Shown: positions 10,040-18,341 of the stretch, in pieces
Layout: each line of letters opens with the position of its first letter
How positions within the stretch are numbered: the first letter of the stretch is position 1
Assembly (NCBI RefSeq): GCF_004022265.1
Contig: NZ_SAVB01000002.1
Span: 1-64,000, forward strand
Direction of reading: 5' to 3'
From: Paenirhodobacter ferrireducens
GTDB lineage: Bacteria > Pseudomonadota > Alphaproteobacteria > Rhodobacterales > Rhodobacteraceae
Length of the DNA: 64,000 nucleotides
Program-made: the position numbers and the translations under genes
Notes under the pieces: generated by a model
The model's database searches: none
Told to the model about the DNA's origin: nothing
The model's input: only the letters and a program-made list of their open reading frames with translations

Positions 10040-11338
10040 TCAATGCGTCCCCTGGTGCGCCCGGATCTGCGCCACGCGCGTCTCGAGGTCGGTCCAGGGG
10101 GCGAGGTCGGCGCGTTTGTCGCGCAGGTAGGCGGCGATCGCGGCGATCTGCTGATCGGAAAGCGCGTCGCGGAAGGCGGGCATCACCACCCCGGGCGTGC
10201 CCTCGGCCGAGGACACCCCGTCGAGGATCACATGGATCAGGTTCGACGGATCGTCGAGCCGAGTGGAGGAGTTGATGCCCAGCTCGGGCCGTTCGGCGAC
10301 GATGCTTTCGGCGTTGTAGTGGCAGGCGGCGCAGGCGGTGGCGTAAAGCCGTTCGCCCTCATCGGCGCGCCAGGCGGGATCGGGGCGGCCGGCGGCCAGG
10401 CTTGCCTGCACGGCGGGGCTCGCGGCCGGGTCCGCCTCGGGCGCGCCCACGACGTTGCCCAGATAGACGCCGATCGCCGTCAGGTCGCTTTCCGGCAGCT
10501 CGCGCAGCCCGGCATGCACCACCGGCGCCATCGGGCCCGCGGCGATGCCGTGATAGGTGCCCGCGCCGGTCGAGAGGTAGCGGGTGAAGTCCGCGGCCGT
10601 CCACGGCACCGCCGAGGGGTTCGCCGCGGTCAGTGCCGGCGCGCTCCAGGCGTCGATCGTCGCGCCGGCAAAGCGCGCGCTCTTCTCCTCGGCGCCGACC
10701 TTGTTGCGCGGCGTGTGGCAGGCACCGCAATGGGTGACGCCCTCGACCAGATAGGCGCCGCGGTTCCATTCGGCCGATTTCGACGGATCGTCGGCGTAGC
10801 GGCCGAAATCGACGAAGAGCAGCTTCCAGCCCGCCTGCAGGATCCGCTGGTTCAGCGGGAAGGGGATGGTCGGCGCCTGCGTCGCTTCCTTCACCGGGGC
10901 GACCTCGGTCATCAGATAGGCATAGACCGCATCGACATCGGCATCGGTCATCTTGGTGAAATGGTCGAAGGGGAAGGCCGGGAACAGGTGGCGGCCCTCG
11001 CGGTCGACGCCCTCGTGCATGGCGCGCCGGAATGCGGCCTTCGACCAATTGCCAATCCCCGTCTCCGGGTCGGGCGTGATATTCGAGGCGTAGATGGTGC
11101 CGAAGTCGGTGGTCACCGGGAAGTTGCCGGCATAGGGCGCGCCGCCCGCTGCGGTGTGGCAGGTGGCGCAATAGCCCGCGGCGGCGAGGATGCGCCCCTG
11201 TTCCACCTGGGCCGGGTCGAAGGCCGGGCGGGCCGAGGGTGGCTCGACGGCATAGGGCGAGTGATACGCATAGATTCCGAAGCCGGCGAGGGCGAGAACG
11301 CCGGCACCTGCCAGAATGGAGAGCGTGGATTTAAGCAT
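10040..11338 (-). CDS. Triheme cytochrome c subunit (alcohol/aldehyde dehydrogenase type)
   Basis: A 432-residue exported cytochrome. Residues 8-26 form a signal or anchor helix. Three CxxCH heme sites are present (CATCH at 57-61, CGACH mid-protein, CAACH in the last third), the usual layout of the cytochrome subunits of membrane-bound gluconate, alcohol and aldehyde dehydrogenases. It is first in the operon with the 2Fe-2S and molybdenum subunits and would pass electrons to the respiratory chain. The start at 11338 puts the hydrophobic segment near the N-terminus; a longer in-frame start adds an arginine-rich leader with no support. Confidence 0.93.
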   Translation of the reverse strand: MLKSTLSILAGAGVLALAGFGIYAYHSPYAVEPPSARPAFDPAQVEQGRILAAAGYCATCHTAAGGAPYAGNFPVTTDFGTIYASNITPDPETGIGNWSKAAFRRAMHEGVDREGRHLFPAFPFDHFTKMTDADVDAVYAYLMTEVAPVKEATQAPTIPFPLNQRILQAGWKLLFVDFGRYADDPSKSAEWNRGAYLVEGVTHCGACHTPRNKVGAEEKSARFAGATIDAWSAPALTAANPSAVPWTAADFTRYLSTGAGTYHGIAAGPMAPVVHAGLRELPESDLTAIGVYLGNVVGAPEADPAASPAVQASLAAGRPDPAWRADEGERLYATACAACHYNAESIVAERPELGINSSTRLDDPSNLIHVILDGVSSAEGTPGVVMPAFRDALSDQQIAAIAAYLRDKRADLAPWTDLETRVAQIRAHQGTH

Positions 11339-11478
11339 CAGGGCATCAATCCTTGGTCTTTGTCGGGAGAATCCGGGAAAGAGACCCAGATAACCTGCGA
11401 CGAAATAGCGCAACGCCCCCCCGCGTCAACCAATGCGGAGGAGAAAAATCTTGCGCCTGTCGGGCTTTGTGCAGGGGA

Positions 11479-11498
11479 CTGTCTCAATCCCGAGACAG
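11479..11498. promoter_or_regulatory. Perfect inverted repeat in a divergent promoter region, candidate operator
   Basis: CTGTCTC-AATCCC-GAGACAG has seven-base arms that match perfectly around a six-base centre. It lies in the 245-bp space between the cytochrome/Mo-hydroxylase operon (minus) and the xdhC-like gene (plus), where a shared regulator would be expected to bind. No regulator gene is adjacent. The function is inferred from symmetry and position only. Confidence 0.5.
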
Positions 11499-11583
11499 GC
11501 TGGACGGGGCGTCACACCGTGTCCTATGGTCGCAGGCGGGCGCCCCGCCCATCTGTGCCGGATCGGGATGCCCAGACGGGGAA

Positions 11584-12558
11584 ATGACCATGCAGCAACA
11601 GGACCTGCGGCGGGCCGCCGCCGCGATGCCGGGAGCCGGGACGGGGGCGCCTGCGGCGCGGGCCACGATCCGGGCAAGCGACCTGCCGCTCGCGGTGTCC
11701 GCCGGGCGGCCGGCCGCGCTCGCGCTGATCCTGCGCACCGAGGGGGCGTCCTATCGCCCGGTGGGGGCGACGATGGTGCTCGGCCGCGACGGCGCGGTGG
11801 CCGGCACGCTGTCCTCGGGCTGCATCGATGCCGACATCGCCGAACATGCGAAAGCTGTGGCGCGCGCGGGCGGCCTGCGGCGGCTGCGCTATGGCGCGGG
11901 CTCGCCCTTCATCGACCTGACATTGCCCTGCGGCGGCGGGCTCGACATCCTCGTGCTGCCGGCGCCCTCGGCCGATGTGCTGGCCGACCTGCGGGCACGG
12001 CTGGCCTCGCGCGAACCCTTTTCGCTGGCCGTGTCCGGTGCCGGGCTGAGCGTCGCCCCCGACACCGGCGCCGAGCTGGTGCTGCGCGTCCTGCCCGATC
12101 CGCGCTTTGCCGTCTTCGGCAAGGGGCCCGAGGCCGTGGCCTTCGCGCGCATGGTCGCGGGGGCGGGCTACGAGACGGTGCTTGCCTCGCCCGACAGCGA
12201 GACACTCGCACCGCTTGCGGGCCGGGGCGCCACGGTCGTGCACCTGCCGCAGCCCTCGGCCGTCGAACAGGTCGCGCTCGATGCCTTCACCGCCGGGGTG
12301 CTGTTCTTCCACGATCACGACTGGGAGCCCGCGATCTTGTGCCACCTGCTGGCGAGCCGCGCCTTCTATGTCGGCGCGCAGGGCAGCCGGCGCACGGCGG
12401 AGAACCGGCTTGCCCGGCTGCGCGCGGCGGGTGTGGCCGAGGCCGATCTCGCCCGGCTGCGCGGCCCGATCGGGGTGATCCCCTCGACCCGCGACGCGCG
12501 CACGCTTGCGGCCTCGGTGCTGGCCGAGGTTCTGGCCGAGGCGGTCGTCGCCGGCTGA
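11584..12558 (+). CDS. XdhC/CoxI family molybdenum hydroxylase maturation protein
   Basis: A 324-residue protein of the XdhC family, which binds molybdenum cofactor and delivers it, sulfurated, to xanthine-dehydrogenase-type enzymes. The first half contains the XdhC_CoxI motif region (RTEGASYRPVGATMV, then LSSGCIDADIAEHA); the second half is a Rossmann-like domain (FAVFGKGPEAVAFARM) ending in IGVIPSTRDARTLAASVLAEV. It faces the molybdenum hydroxylase operon across a shared promoter region, so the natural client is that enzyme. ATG 11584 and ATG 11590 are both plausible; the ribosome site (ACGGGG) is modest. It converges with malQ, leaving only three bases between the genes. Confidence 0.87.
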   Translation: MTMQQQDLRRAAAAMPGAGTGAPAARATIRASDLPLAVSAGRPAALALILRTEGASYRPVGATMVLGRDGAVAGTLSSGCIDADIAEHAKAVARAGGLRRLRYGAGSPFIDLTLPCGGGLDILVLPAPSADVLADLRARLASREPFSLAVSGAGLSVAPDTGAELVLRVLPDPRFAVFGKGPEAVAFARMVAGAGYETVLASPDSETLAPLAGRGATVVHLPQPSAVEQVALDAFTAGVLFFHDHDWEPAILCHLLASRAFYVGAQGSRRTAENRLARLRAAGVAEADLARLRGPIGVIPSTRDARTLAASVLAEVLAEAVVAG

Positions 12559-12561
12559 GGC

Positions 12562-14559
12562 TCAATGCCCCGGGAAGGCCTCGGTGCGGGCCGCGGCGAG
12601 GGTCTCGACCCGTTCCGCGGTGGCCGGGTCGTCGAGCAGATCGGCAAGCGGCGCCCCGAGGCGGCGGCGCCAGTTCGGATGCTCGTCAAGCGTGCCGGGC
12701 AGGTTCGGCTGCTCGCGCAGCGCCAGCAGATCCTCGAGCGGGGCAAGCGCCAGTCGCGAGGCAGTGTGGCCCAGGTGGCGCAGCGCAGCCCGAACCACCG
12801 GCGCCGGGTCGTCGACCGCGGGGCAGGGCGCGCCGCCGCCGATCGTTCCCCAGAGCCGGCCGCGGTCCCAGGCGCGATGCGCGTCGGCAGCGGCCCGGCT
12901 TTCTCCGGGAGCGAGGCGGTGCAGCCGCTCGGCCCAGTCGAGATCGCGCCCGGTCCACCAGCCCGCCACCGTCGCCGTGTCATGCGTGCCGGTCATCGCC
13001 AGGCTCATCGGCGCGTAATCCTGCGGCCCGATGAAGCCCTGATCGGCCGCGCGCTCGAACCACAGCACCCGCATCCCCAGCATCTTCCTCGCCTCGATCG
13101 CCGCGGTAAAGCCGAAGGGGCGGGTGCCCAGATCCTCGGCCACGATCAGCGCCTGCGCGCGGTGGCTTTCAAGGGCGGTCAGCCGCAGCAGGTCCTCGAA
13201 CGGATAGCGCAGATAGGCGCCCTCGGGAGAGCCTTGCCCGGCGGGCACGACCCAGAGCCGGGCGAGGCCAAAGGCATGATCGATGCGCAGCCCGCCGGCG
13301 CGGGCGAGTGTCGCGCGCAGCATCGCGATGAAGGGGGCATAGCCGCTCTCGCGCAGGCCTCGCGGCGAGAAGCTGCTCAGCAGCCAGTTCTGCCCCTGCG
13401 GTCCGAGCGGGTCGGGCGGAGCGCCGATCGTCAGCCCGTCGAGCATCTGGCCGCGCAGCGACCAGCTGTCGCTGCCCGCGCCATGCACCCCGACGGCGAG
13501 GTCGGCAATGAGCCCGATCGCCATGCCGCCCTTGCGCGCTGCGGCCTGGGCCGCCGCCAGCCCCTCGCGGGCAAGCCATTGGGTGAAGAGGTGGAACTCG
13601 ACCTCCTCGGCTTCTTCGCGGGCAAAATCGGCCACCGCCACCCCGTCTGGGTCGTGGAAGGCCGCGGGCCAGGCGCGCCAGCCATCCGCACCGATCGGGC
13701 GGAACCGGCTGTCGAGCGCGTCGAAGATCGCATGGCGGCGCAGGCCGGGCCCTTCGGCGGCGCTGTCGGCGGCGATGCGGGCGCGAGTTTCGGCATCGAG
13801 CGTGGCGAAACTCGCCCGCAGCGCAGCGTGGCGCGCGGGCAGGGCGCCGGCCCAGTCGATCAACGCACCACCCGGGGCAGCGGGCAGCGGCGGCAGGCCC
13901 AGAAGGGCCGGGTCCGCCATCGCGGTGTTCAGGAACAGCCGGCTCGACGGCGAATAGGGGCTGTAGCCCGCGCCGTGGCCGGGAAAGAGCGCATGCACCG
14001 GGTTGATCATCATTGCATCGGCCCTGCGCGCCGCAAACAGGTGCGCCGCCTCCGCCAGCTCGCTGAAGGTGCCGAAGGGGGTGGGGGTGGCGCCGCGCAA
14101 GGCCGGGATCTGCACCGCCGGGCCCCAGAAGTGACGGTCGCCGAGGGCGTCGATGCCGTGGCAGGTGGGCGGCGCGACGGCGAGCGTCAGCTCGGTCTTG
14201 CCGAGAACCAGCCGGTAATAGCCGGGCTCGGTCACCGCGGCGAGCCGGCCGTTCGTCAAGGCAATCGGCCGGCTGGTGCCGTCCTCGGCCACCAGCAGCG
14301 CCCCGACGCCCTGCGGCAGCGTCGCGGGGAGCGCGGTCTCGATCCCGGTCTCGGTGATGATCATCGCGGGCGGCGTCGCCGCCTCGCTGGCCAGCCGGTC
14401 GCGGCTTCGCGCAATCTCGGCTGCCGAGCCGACCGGATAGCCGAGCGCCGCAAGGACCGGCGCCAGCCGCGCCTCCGGGATCACCTGCTCCGATCCGAAG
14501 ATGTCGTGCCAGATCCGGGCGACACCGGCCGCCTCGGCAATCTCTTCGATCGGGGTCAT
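12562..14559 (-). CDS. malQ: 4-alpha-glucanotransferase (amylomaltase)
   Basis: A 665-residue GH77 enzyme that transfers segments between alpha-1,4-glucans in maltodextrin and glycogen metabolism. Family motifs are visible: SPYSPSSRLFLN, DLAVGVHGAGSDSW, LRIDHAFGLARLW (containing the nucleophile aspartate), VAEDLGT and GTHDTATVAGWW. The length and the N-terminal extension are typical of proteobacterial MalQ. Two ATGs stand in tandem (14562 and 14559) directly after GGAGGA; the second has the better spacing and is used. It is not beside glycogen genes here, although an alpha-glucoside locus lies about 18 kb away. Confidence 0.93.
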   Translation of the reverse strand: MTPIEEIAEAAGVARIWHDIFGSEQVIPEARLAPVLAALGYPVGSAAEIARSRDRLASEAATPPAMIITETGIETALPATLPQGVGALLVAEDGTSRPIALTNGRLAAVTEPGYYRLVLGKTELTLAVAPPTCHGIDALGDRHFWGPAVQIPALRGATPTPFGTFSELAEAAHLFAARRADAMMINPVHALFPGHGAGYSPYSPSSRLFLNTAMADPALLGLPPLPAAPGGALIDWAGALPARHAALRASFATLDAETRARIAADSAAEGPGLRRHAIFDALDSRFRPIGADGWRAWPAAFHDPDGVAVADFAREEAEEVEFHLFTQWLAREGLAAAQAAARKGGMAIGLIADLAVGVHGAGSDSWSLRGQMLDGLTIGAPPDPLGPQGQNWLLSSFSPRGLRESGYAPFIAMLRATLARAGGLRIDHAFGLARLWVVPAGQGSPEGAYLRYPFEDLLRLTALESHRAQALIVAEDLGTRPFGFTAAIEARKMLGMRVLWFERAADQGFIGPQDYAPMSLAMTGTHDTATVAGWWTGRDLDWAERLHRLAPGESRAAADAHRAWDRGRLWGTIGGGAPCPAVDDPAPVVRAALRHLGHTASRLALAPLEDLLALREQPNLPGTLDEHPNWRRRLGAPLADLLDDPATAERVETLAAARTEAFPGH

Positions 14560-14677
14560 CATTCCTCCGCTGCCCGGCCCGCGTGCCGCGCCATCGAGCA
14601 AGCATAGCTGGCCCCCGGGCGGGCGGCAACGGGGCGCTGCGGTGCAGCGCGCCGGTTCGTCCCCGTCCGGGGGCGGC

Positions 14678-14860
14678 TCAGTCCGCCGTGCTCGTCATGC
14701 CCGCCGCGGCGATCGCGGCCAGCGCTGCCTCGGCCGAGGGCAGCGCGCGCGCCAGCAGCAGGCAGGCGCGGGCGAGGTAGAGCTCGGGCGCCTCGGGCGC
14801 GGCGCGGTCGATCCCCTCGGCCAGCGCCTCGTAGACCTGTTCGATCTCGTGCGGGGTCAT
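14678..14860 (-). CDS. Small DUF2783-like protein
   Basis: A 60-residue acidic protein beginning MTPHEIEQVYEALAEGID, with an alanine-rich helical C-terminal half. Length, start and position directly behind an FAD monooxygenase match DUF2783 proteins of Rhodobacterales as recalled; no function is known. The upstream gene's stop is one base from this ATG (TGAGATG), so translation is coupled. The close pairing suggests a role with the monooxygenase, which is inference. Confidence 0.65.
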   Translation of the reverse strand: MTPHEIEQVYEALAEGIDRAAPEAPELYLARACLLLARALPSAEAALAAIAAAGMTSTAD

Positions 14861-14861
14861 C

Positions 14862-16481
14862 TCACACCTCCCGGAAGCACAGGTTGTCGAGCGCGGTGCG
14901 CACGGCCTCGGCGGTGGCCGCCTGCCAGCGCGCACCGACATGCAGGTCGGGCCGCACGAGATAGGCAGCCCCGTGCCCGGCGCCAAGCCGGTCGGCCGCG
15001 GCGGAGGGCCAGGGCAGGCAGGCAACGGCGGGGGTGCCGGGCAGGGCCTCGACCGCGCGGGCAAGGGTGGGGTCGAAGCAGACCAGCGTGAAGCCGCCGC
15101 GGGCCAGCCGGTCCGACAGGAACCCGGCCCCCACCCGCGCCTCGATCATCGCCGCCCCGGGCGCGGGGCCCGCGGCAAAGCCCGCATCGTCGGGCAGCAC
15201 GGCCGGGCTTTCGGCATAGGTGAAGGGCGTCATCTGCCGCGGATTGGCAAGTTCGCCCGCGAAGGGGTGGGTGAGGGCGAGGCCAAGCGCCGCATCGCGC
15301 AGGATCTGCCAGCCGCGGGTGGGCGGCGTCATGAAGCGCGCGCTTTTCGAGGCATTGGCAAAGACATCAAGCGTCGCGCCGCGCCGCTCGGGGGTGTAGC
15401 TGTCAATCAGCGCCGCCCCGGCCTTGCCGGTCAGCACATGGCCGAGCTTCCAGCCGATGTTATGGGCGTCGGCGATGCCGTTGTTCAGCCCGCGCACGCC
15501 GAAGATCGGCACGATATGGGCGCTGTCGCCGATGAAGATCACCGGGCCCTTGCGGTAGTCGTCAAGCGCCAGCGTGTTGGCCGAGTAGATCGACCACCAT
15601 TCAAGCTCCCACGGGCCCGTGTGGCCGATCTCGGCCAGCACCGCGGCGACGCTGTCGCGCACGACCTCCTCGCGCACCGCCTCGGCCGGGTCCTCGTCAT
15701 CGCCAAGCTGATAGTCGATGCGCCAGATGTTGTCGGGCTGTCGGTGAATGAGCACCGTCGCGCCGGGCCGGCAGGCCGGGGCGAACAGCGCGCGGCGGAT
15801 CGTCGGATAGTCGTGATCCATCTGCACGTCGGCGATGACATAGCGGCCCTCGAAATTCCGCCCCTGCAGGCGCAGGCCAAGCTGCGAGCGCACGGCGCTG
15901 CGCGCGCCGTCGGCGGCCAGAACCCAGTCAGCGTGGAAGCTGTAGCTTCCCTCGGGGTCGGCGACGGTCAGCCGCGCGCCACTGTCGCCGATCTCGATCC
16001 CCTCGAGCCGGCTTCGCCAGCGCGTCTCGATCAGCGGGGTGGCCTCGATTGCCTGCCACAGATAGGCCTCGATGAACTGCTGTTCGAGGTTGTACATCGG
16101 GCGGAACTTTTCCTCGGGCCCGTCGGGCATGTGGAACTCGAGGATCTGCTGGCCGCGGTAGAAGCTGCGCCCCGTGGTCCAGCCGAGCGACTTCTCGAGG
16201 AAGGGCGCGACCACGCCGAGGCAGTCGAGGATGGCATAGCTTTGCCGCGCGATGCAGATCGCCCGGCTTCCGTCGTTGAAGCTGTCCTTCGCCTCGATCA
16301 GCACCGAGGCGATGCCCTGTTGGGCGAGCGTCAGCGCCGCGACCATGCCGACGGGGCCGGCGCCGACGATGGCGACGGCGACGTCGCGCGCAAGCCCGGC
16401 GCGCGCCGCGCCCTTGGGCGCTTCGAATTGCGGATAGGTGAAATAAAGCGATGCGGTGTCCGCGCGGCCTGCGGGTCTCAT
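14862..16481 (-). CDS. FAD-dependent aromatic monooxygenase (MhpA/PheA-like)
   Basis: A 539-residue class A flavoprotein monooxygenase. The FAD-binding GAGPVG motif is at residues 40-45, the DG motif appears as ADGARSAVRSQLG, and the GD motif as FIGDSAHIVPIFGVRGLNNGIADA. A thioredoxin-like C-terminal region follows, as in 3-(3-hydroxyphenyl)propionate and phenol hydroxylases. The substrate cannot be read from sequence. It is translationally coupled to a DUF2783-like gene and divergent from a LuxR-type regulator across 89 bp, with an HpcH/HpaI aldolase beyond, suggesting an aromatic catabolic unit. Confidence 0.87.
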   Translation of the reverse strand: MRPAGRADTASLYFTYPQFEAPKGAARAGLARDVAVAIVGAGPVGMVAALTLAQQGIASVLIEAKDSFNDGSRAICIARQSYAILDCLGVVAPFLEKSLGWTTGRSFYRGQQILEFHMPDGPEEKFRPMYNLEQQFIEAYLWQAIEATPLIETRWRSRLEGIEIGDSGARLTVADPEGSYSFHADWVLAADGARSAVRSQLGLRLQGRNFEGRYVIADVQMDHDYPTIRRALFAPACRPGATVLIHRQPDNIWRIDYQLGDDEDPAEAVREEVVRDSVAAVLAEIGHTGPWELEWWSIYSANTLALDDYRKGPVIFIGDSAHIVPIFGVRGLNNGIADAHNIGWKLGHVLTGKAGAALIDSYTPERRGATLDVFANASKSARFMTPPTRGWQILRDAALGLALTHPFAGELANPRQMTPFTYAESPAVLPDDAGFAAGPAPGAAMIEARVGAGFLSDRLARGGFTLVCFDPTLARAVEALPGTPAVACLPWPSAAADRLGAGHGAAYLVRPDLHVGARWQAATAEAVRTALDNLCFREV

Positions 16482-16570
16482 GCCGTCCTCCCTGAAACTG
16501 TCTCCCGCCCCTGTTTACCGCGCGGGGGCGGGCGGGTATGTCCTTCAAAGCAGGGGACAGGAGAGGACGG

Positions 16571-17269
16571 ATGAGCGGTGTCTACGGTCTGATCGGGGCC
16601 TGTCTTGCGAACCTTGGCGAGGCGGGTTGTGCAACGCATCTGCTCGATCTCGCGCAGCGCACCGGGGCGCGACAGGTGATGGTCTTTGACGTCCGTGCCG
16701 ATCGCGCCCGCTGCCTGCTGTCGTGCAACTATTCGGCCGGTCATGTCGGCGAGGCGATGGCGGCGCATTACCTCGACGGCGCCTTCCGCCGCGATCCGCT
16801 GCTGGCCGAGCTTCTGTCGCTCGCCCCGGGATCGCTGCATCTGCGCGGGCTCGGGGCGGAGAGCGCGGGCGTCGATCCCGACTACTGGGAGGCGCTGTTC
16901 GCCCGGCCGGGGCTGGCGGGCAAGCTGAGCGTGCTGGCTGCGGGTGCGACCCGGCGCCTCTTCGTGAACTTCTATCATGGCGAGGGCGAGGCCGGGCGGC
17001 TCGATGCGGAGCTTGCCGAACTGGTCGGCCGGCTTGTGCTGCTCGATGCCGAGGCGCGCGCGCCTTCGGCCCTGCCGCCGGCCCTTGCCGCGCTGAGCGA
17101 GCGCGAGCGCGAGGTCTGTCTGGGGGTGCTGGCCGGCAAGAAGGCCGAGACGATCGCGGCCGAGCTGGCGCTGTCGCCCGCCACCGTCGCCACCTATCGC
17201 AAGCGTGCCTATGACAAGCTCGGCATCACCTCGCGCGGCGCGCTCTTCGCGATCTGCCGGCAGGACTGA
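16571..17269 (+). CDS. LuxR-family transcriptional regulator
   Basis: A 232-residue regulator. The last 60 residues form a LuxR/GerE helix-turn-helix (LSEREREVCLGVLAGKKAETIAAELALS, split here only by quotation length in the family motif). The N-terminal 160 residues show no receiver or recognisable autoinducer pocket. A strong ribosome site (GGAGAGGA) precedes ATG 16571. It is divergent from the FAD monooxygenase with 89 bp between starts, so it probably controls that operon and possibly the aldolase downstream. The ligand is unknown. Confidence 0.82.
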   Translation: MSGVYGLIGACLANLGEAGCATHLLDLAQRTGARQVMVFDVRADRARCLLSCNYSAGHVGEAMAAHYLDGAFRRDPLLAELLSLAPGSLHLRGLGAESAGVDPDYWEALFARPGLAGKLSVLAAGATRRLFVNFYHGEGEAGRLDAELAELVGRLVLLDAEARAPSALPPALAALSEREREVCLGVLAGKKAETIAAELALSPATVATYRKRAYDKLGITSRGALFAICRQD

Positions 17270-17336
17270 GGGGGGCTTCGGTTCCGGCCGATCCCGCGCT
17301 AGGGTGGCGCCGCAACGACCCAGACGAGGATTTCCG

Positions 17337-18095
17337 ATGCCCGCACCGCACAACCCCTTCAAGGCCCGGCTGAAGACCGGCGAGACGCAGATCGGCCTGT
17401 GGGTCTCGCTGGCCGATGCCTCGGTGGCCGAGCTTGCCGCGCATTGCGGCTTCGACTGGATGGTGATCGACGGCGAACACGGGCCGAACGGGTTGCGCGA
17501 CGTGATGGACCAGCTGCGCGCGGTGGCCGAGCGCACCCATCCGGTGGTGCGGGTGCGCGACGACGACCGCGCGCGGATCAAGCAGATGCTCGACATCGGG
17601 GCGCAGACGATTCTGGTGCCGATGGTCGAAAGCGCCGAACAGGCGCGCGAGGCGGTGCGCTCGATGCTCTATCCGCCCGCGGGCGTGCGCGGCGTCGGCG
17701 CGATGCTCGGCCGCGCCACCGGCTATGGCGCGATCGGCGATTACCTTGCCACCGCGAATGACGAGGTCTGCCTGCTGGTGCAGGTCGAGAACCGCAAGGG
17801 CCTTGCCGCGCTCGACGAGATCCTGACGGTCGAGGGGGTGGACGGCGTCTTCATCGGTCCGGCCGATCTGACCGCCGACATGGGGCACGGCACGAACAGC
17901 GCCGCGCCCGAGGTGCAGGATGCGATCCGCGACGCGATCGCGCGCATCCGCGCCGCGGGCCGGGCGGCGGGGATCCTGTCGACCGATCCGGCGGTGGCCC
18001 GGCGCTATGCCGAGCAGGGCGTCGCCTTCCTGGCCGTCGGCACCGATGTCGGCGTGCTGGGCACCGGGCTGCGCGCCCTGCGCGCGGGCTTCTGA
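17337..18095 (+). CDS. HpcH/HpaI family class II aldolase
   Basis: A 252-residue TIM-barrel aldolase. It would cleave or form 2-keto-3-deoxy sugar acids or 4-hydroxy-2-oxo acids using a divalent metal. Conserved segments are GLWVSLAD, WMVIDGEHGPN, ILVPMVESAEQAR, VGAMLGRATGYG, LVQVEN, GVFIGPADL and FLAVGTDVG, all in family order; arginine and glutamate in these segments bind pyruvate and metal. It follows the LuxR gene by 67 bp. With the neighbouring aromatic monooxygenase it could act late in a meta-cleavage route, but sugar-acid aldolase activity is equally compatible. Confidence 0.88.
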   Translation: MPAPHNPFKARLKTGETQIGLWVSLADASVAELAAHCGFDWMVIDGEHGPNGLRDVMDQLRAVAERTHPVVRVRDDDRARIKQMLDIGAQTILVPMVESAEQAREAVRSMLYPPAGVRGVGAMLGRATGYGAIGDYLATANDEVCLLVQVENRKGLAALDEILTVEGVDGVFIGPADLTADMGHGTNSAAPEVQDAIRDAIARIRAAGRAAGILSTDPAVARRYAEQGVAFLAVGTDVGVLGTGLRALRAGF

Positions 18096-18341
18096 CCTTC
18101 GGCCGGGCCTGCCGCGCGGGCGGGCCCGGCACGCGAAGCGCTCAGCCCCTCATTCCCGGCCCTCATTCCCCGGGCGCATCAACTCCGCCGGATTCGTCAT
18201 TATGCAGGGCCGGCGGAAAAGGCGTATTCCGCTTCAGGCATCCACCTGACGCGGCACATACAGAATGACGTCTCCCCTCCTTCCGCTCTCGCTCCCCGGC
18301 ATGGCCGGCGCCGCACGCCCCCTCCGGGTGCGGAGGAACGG

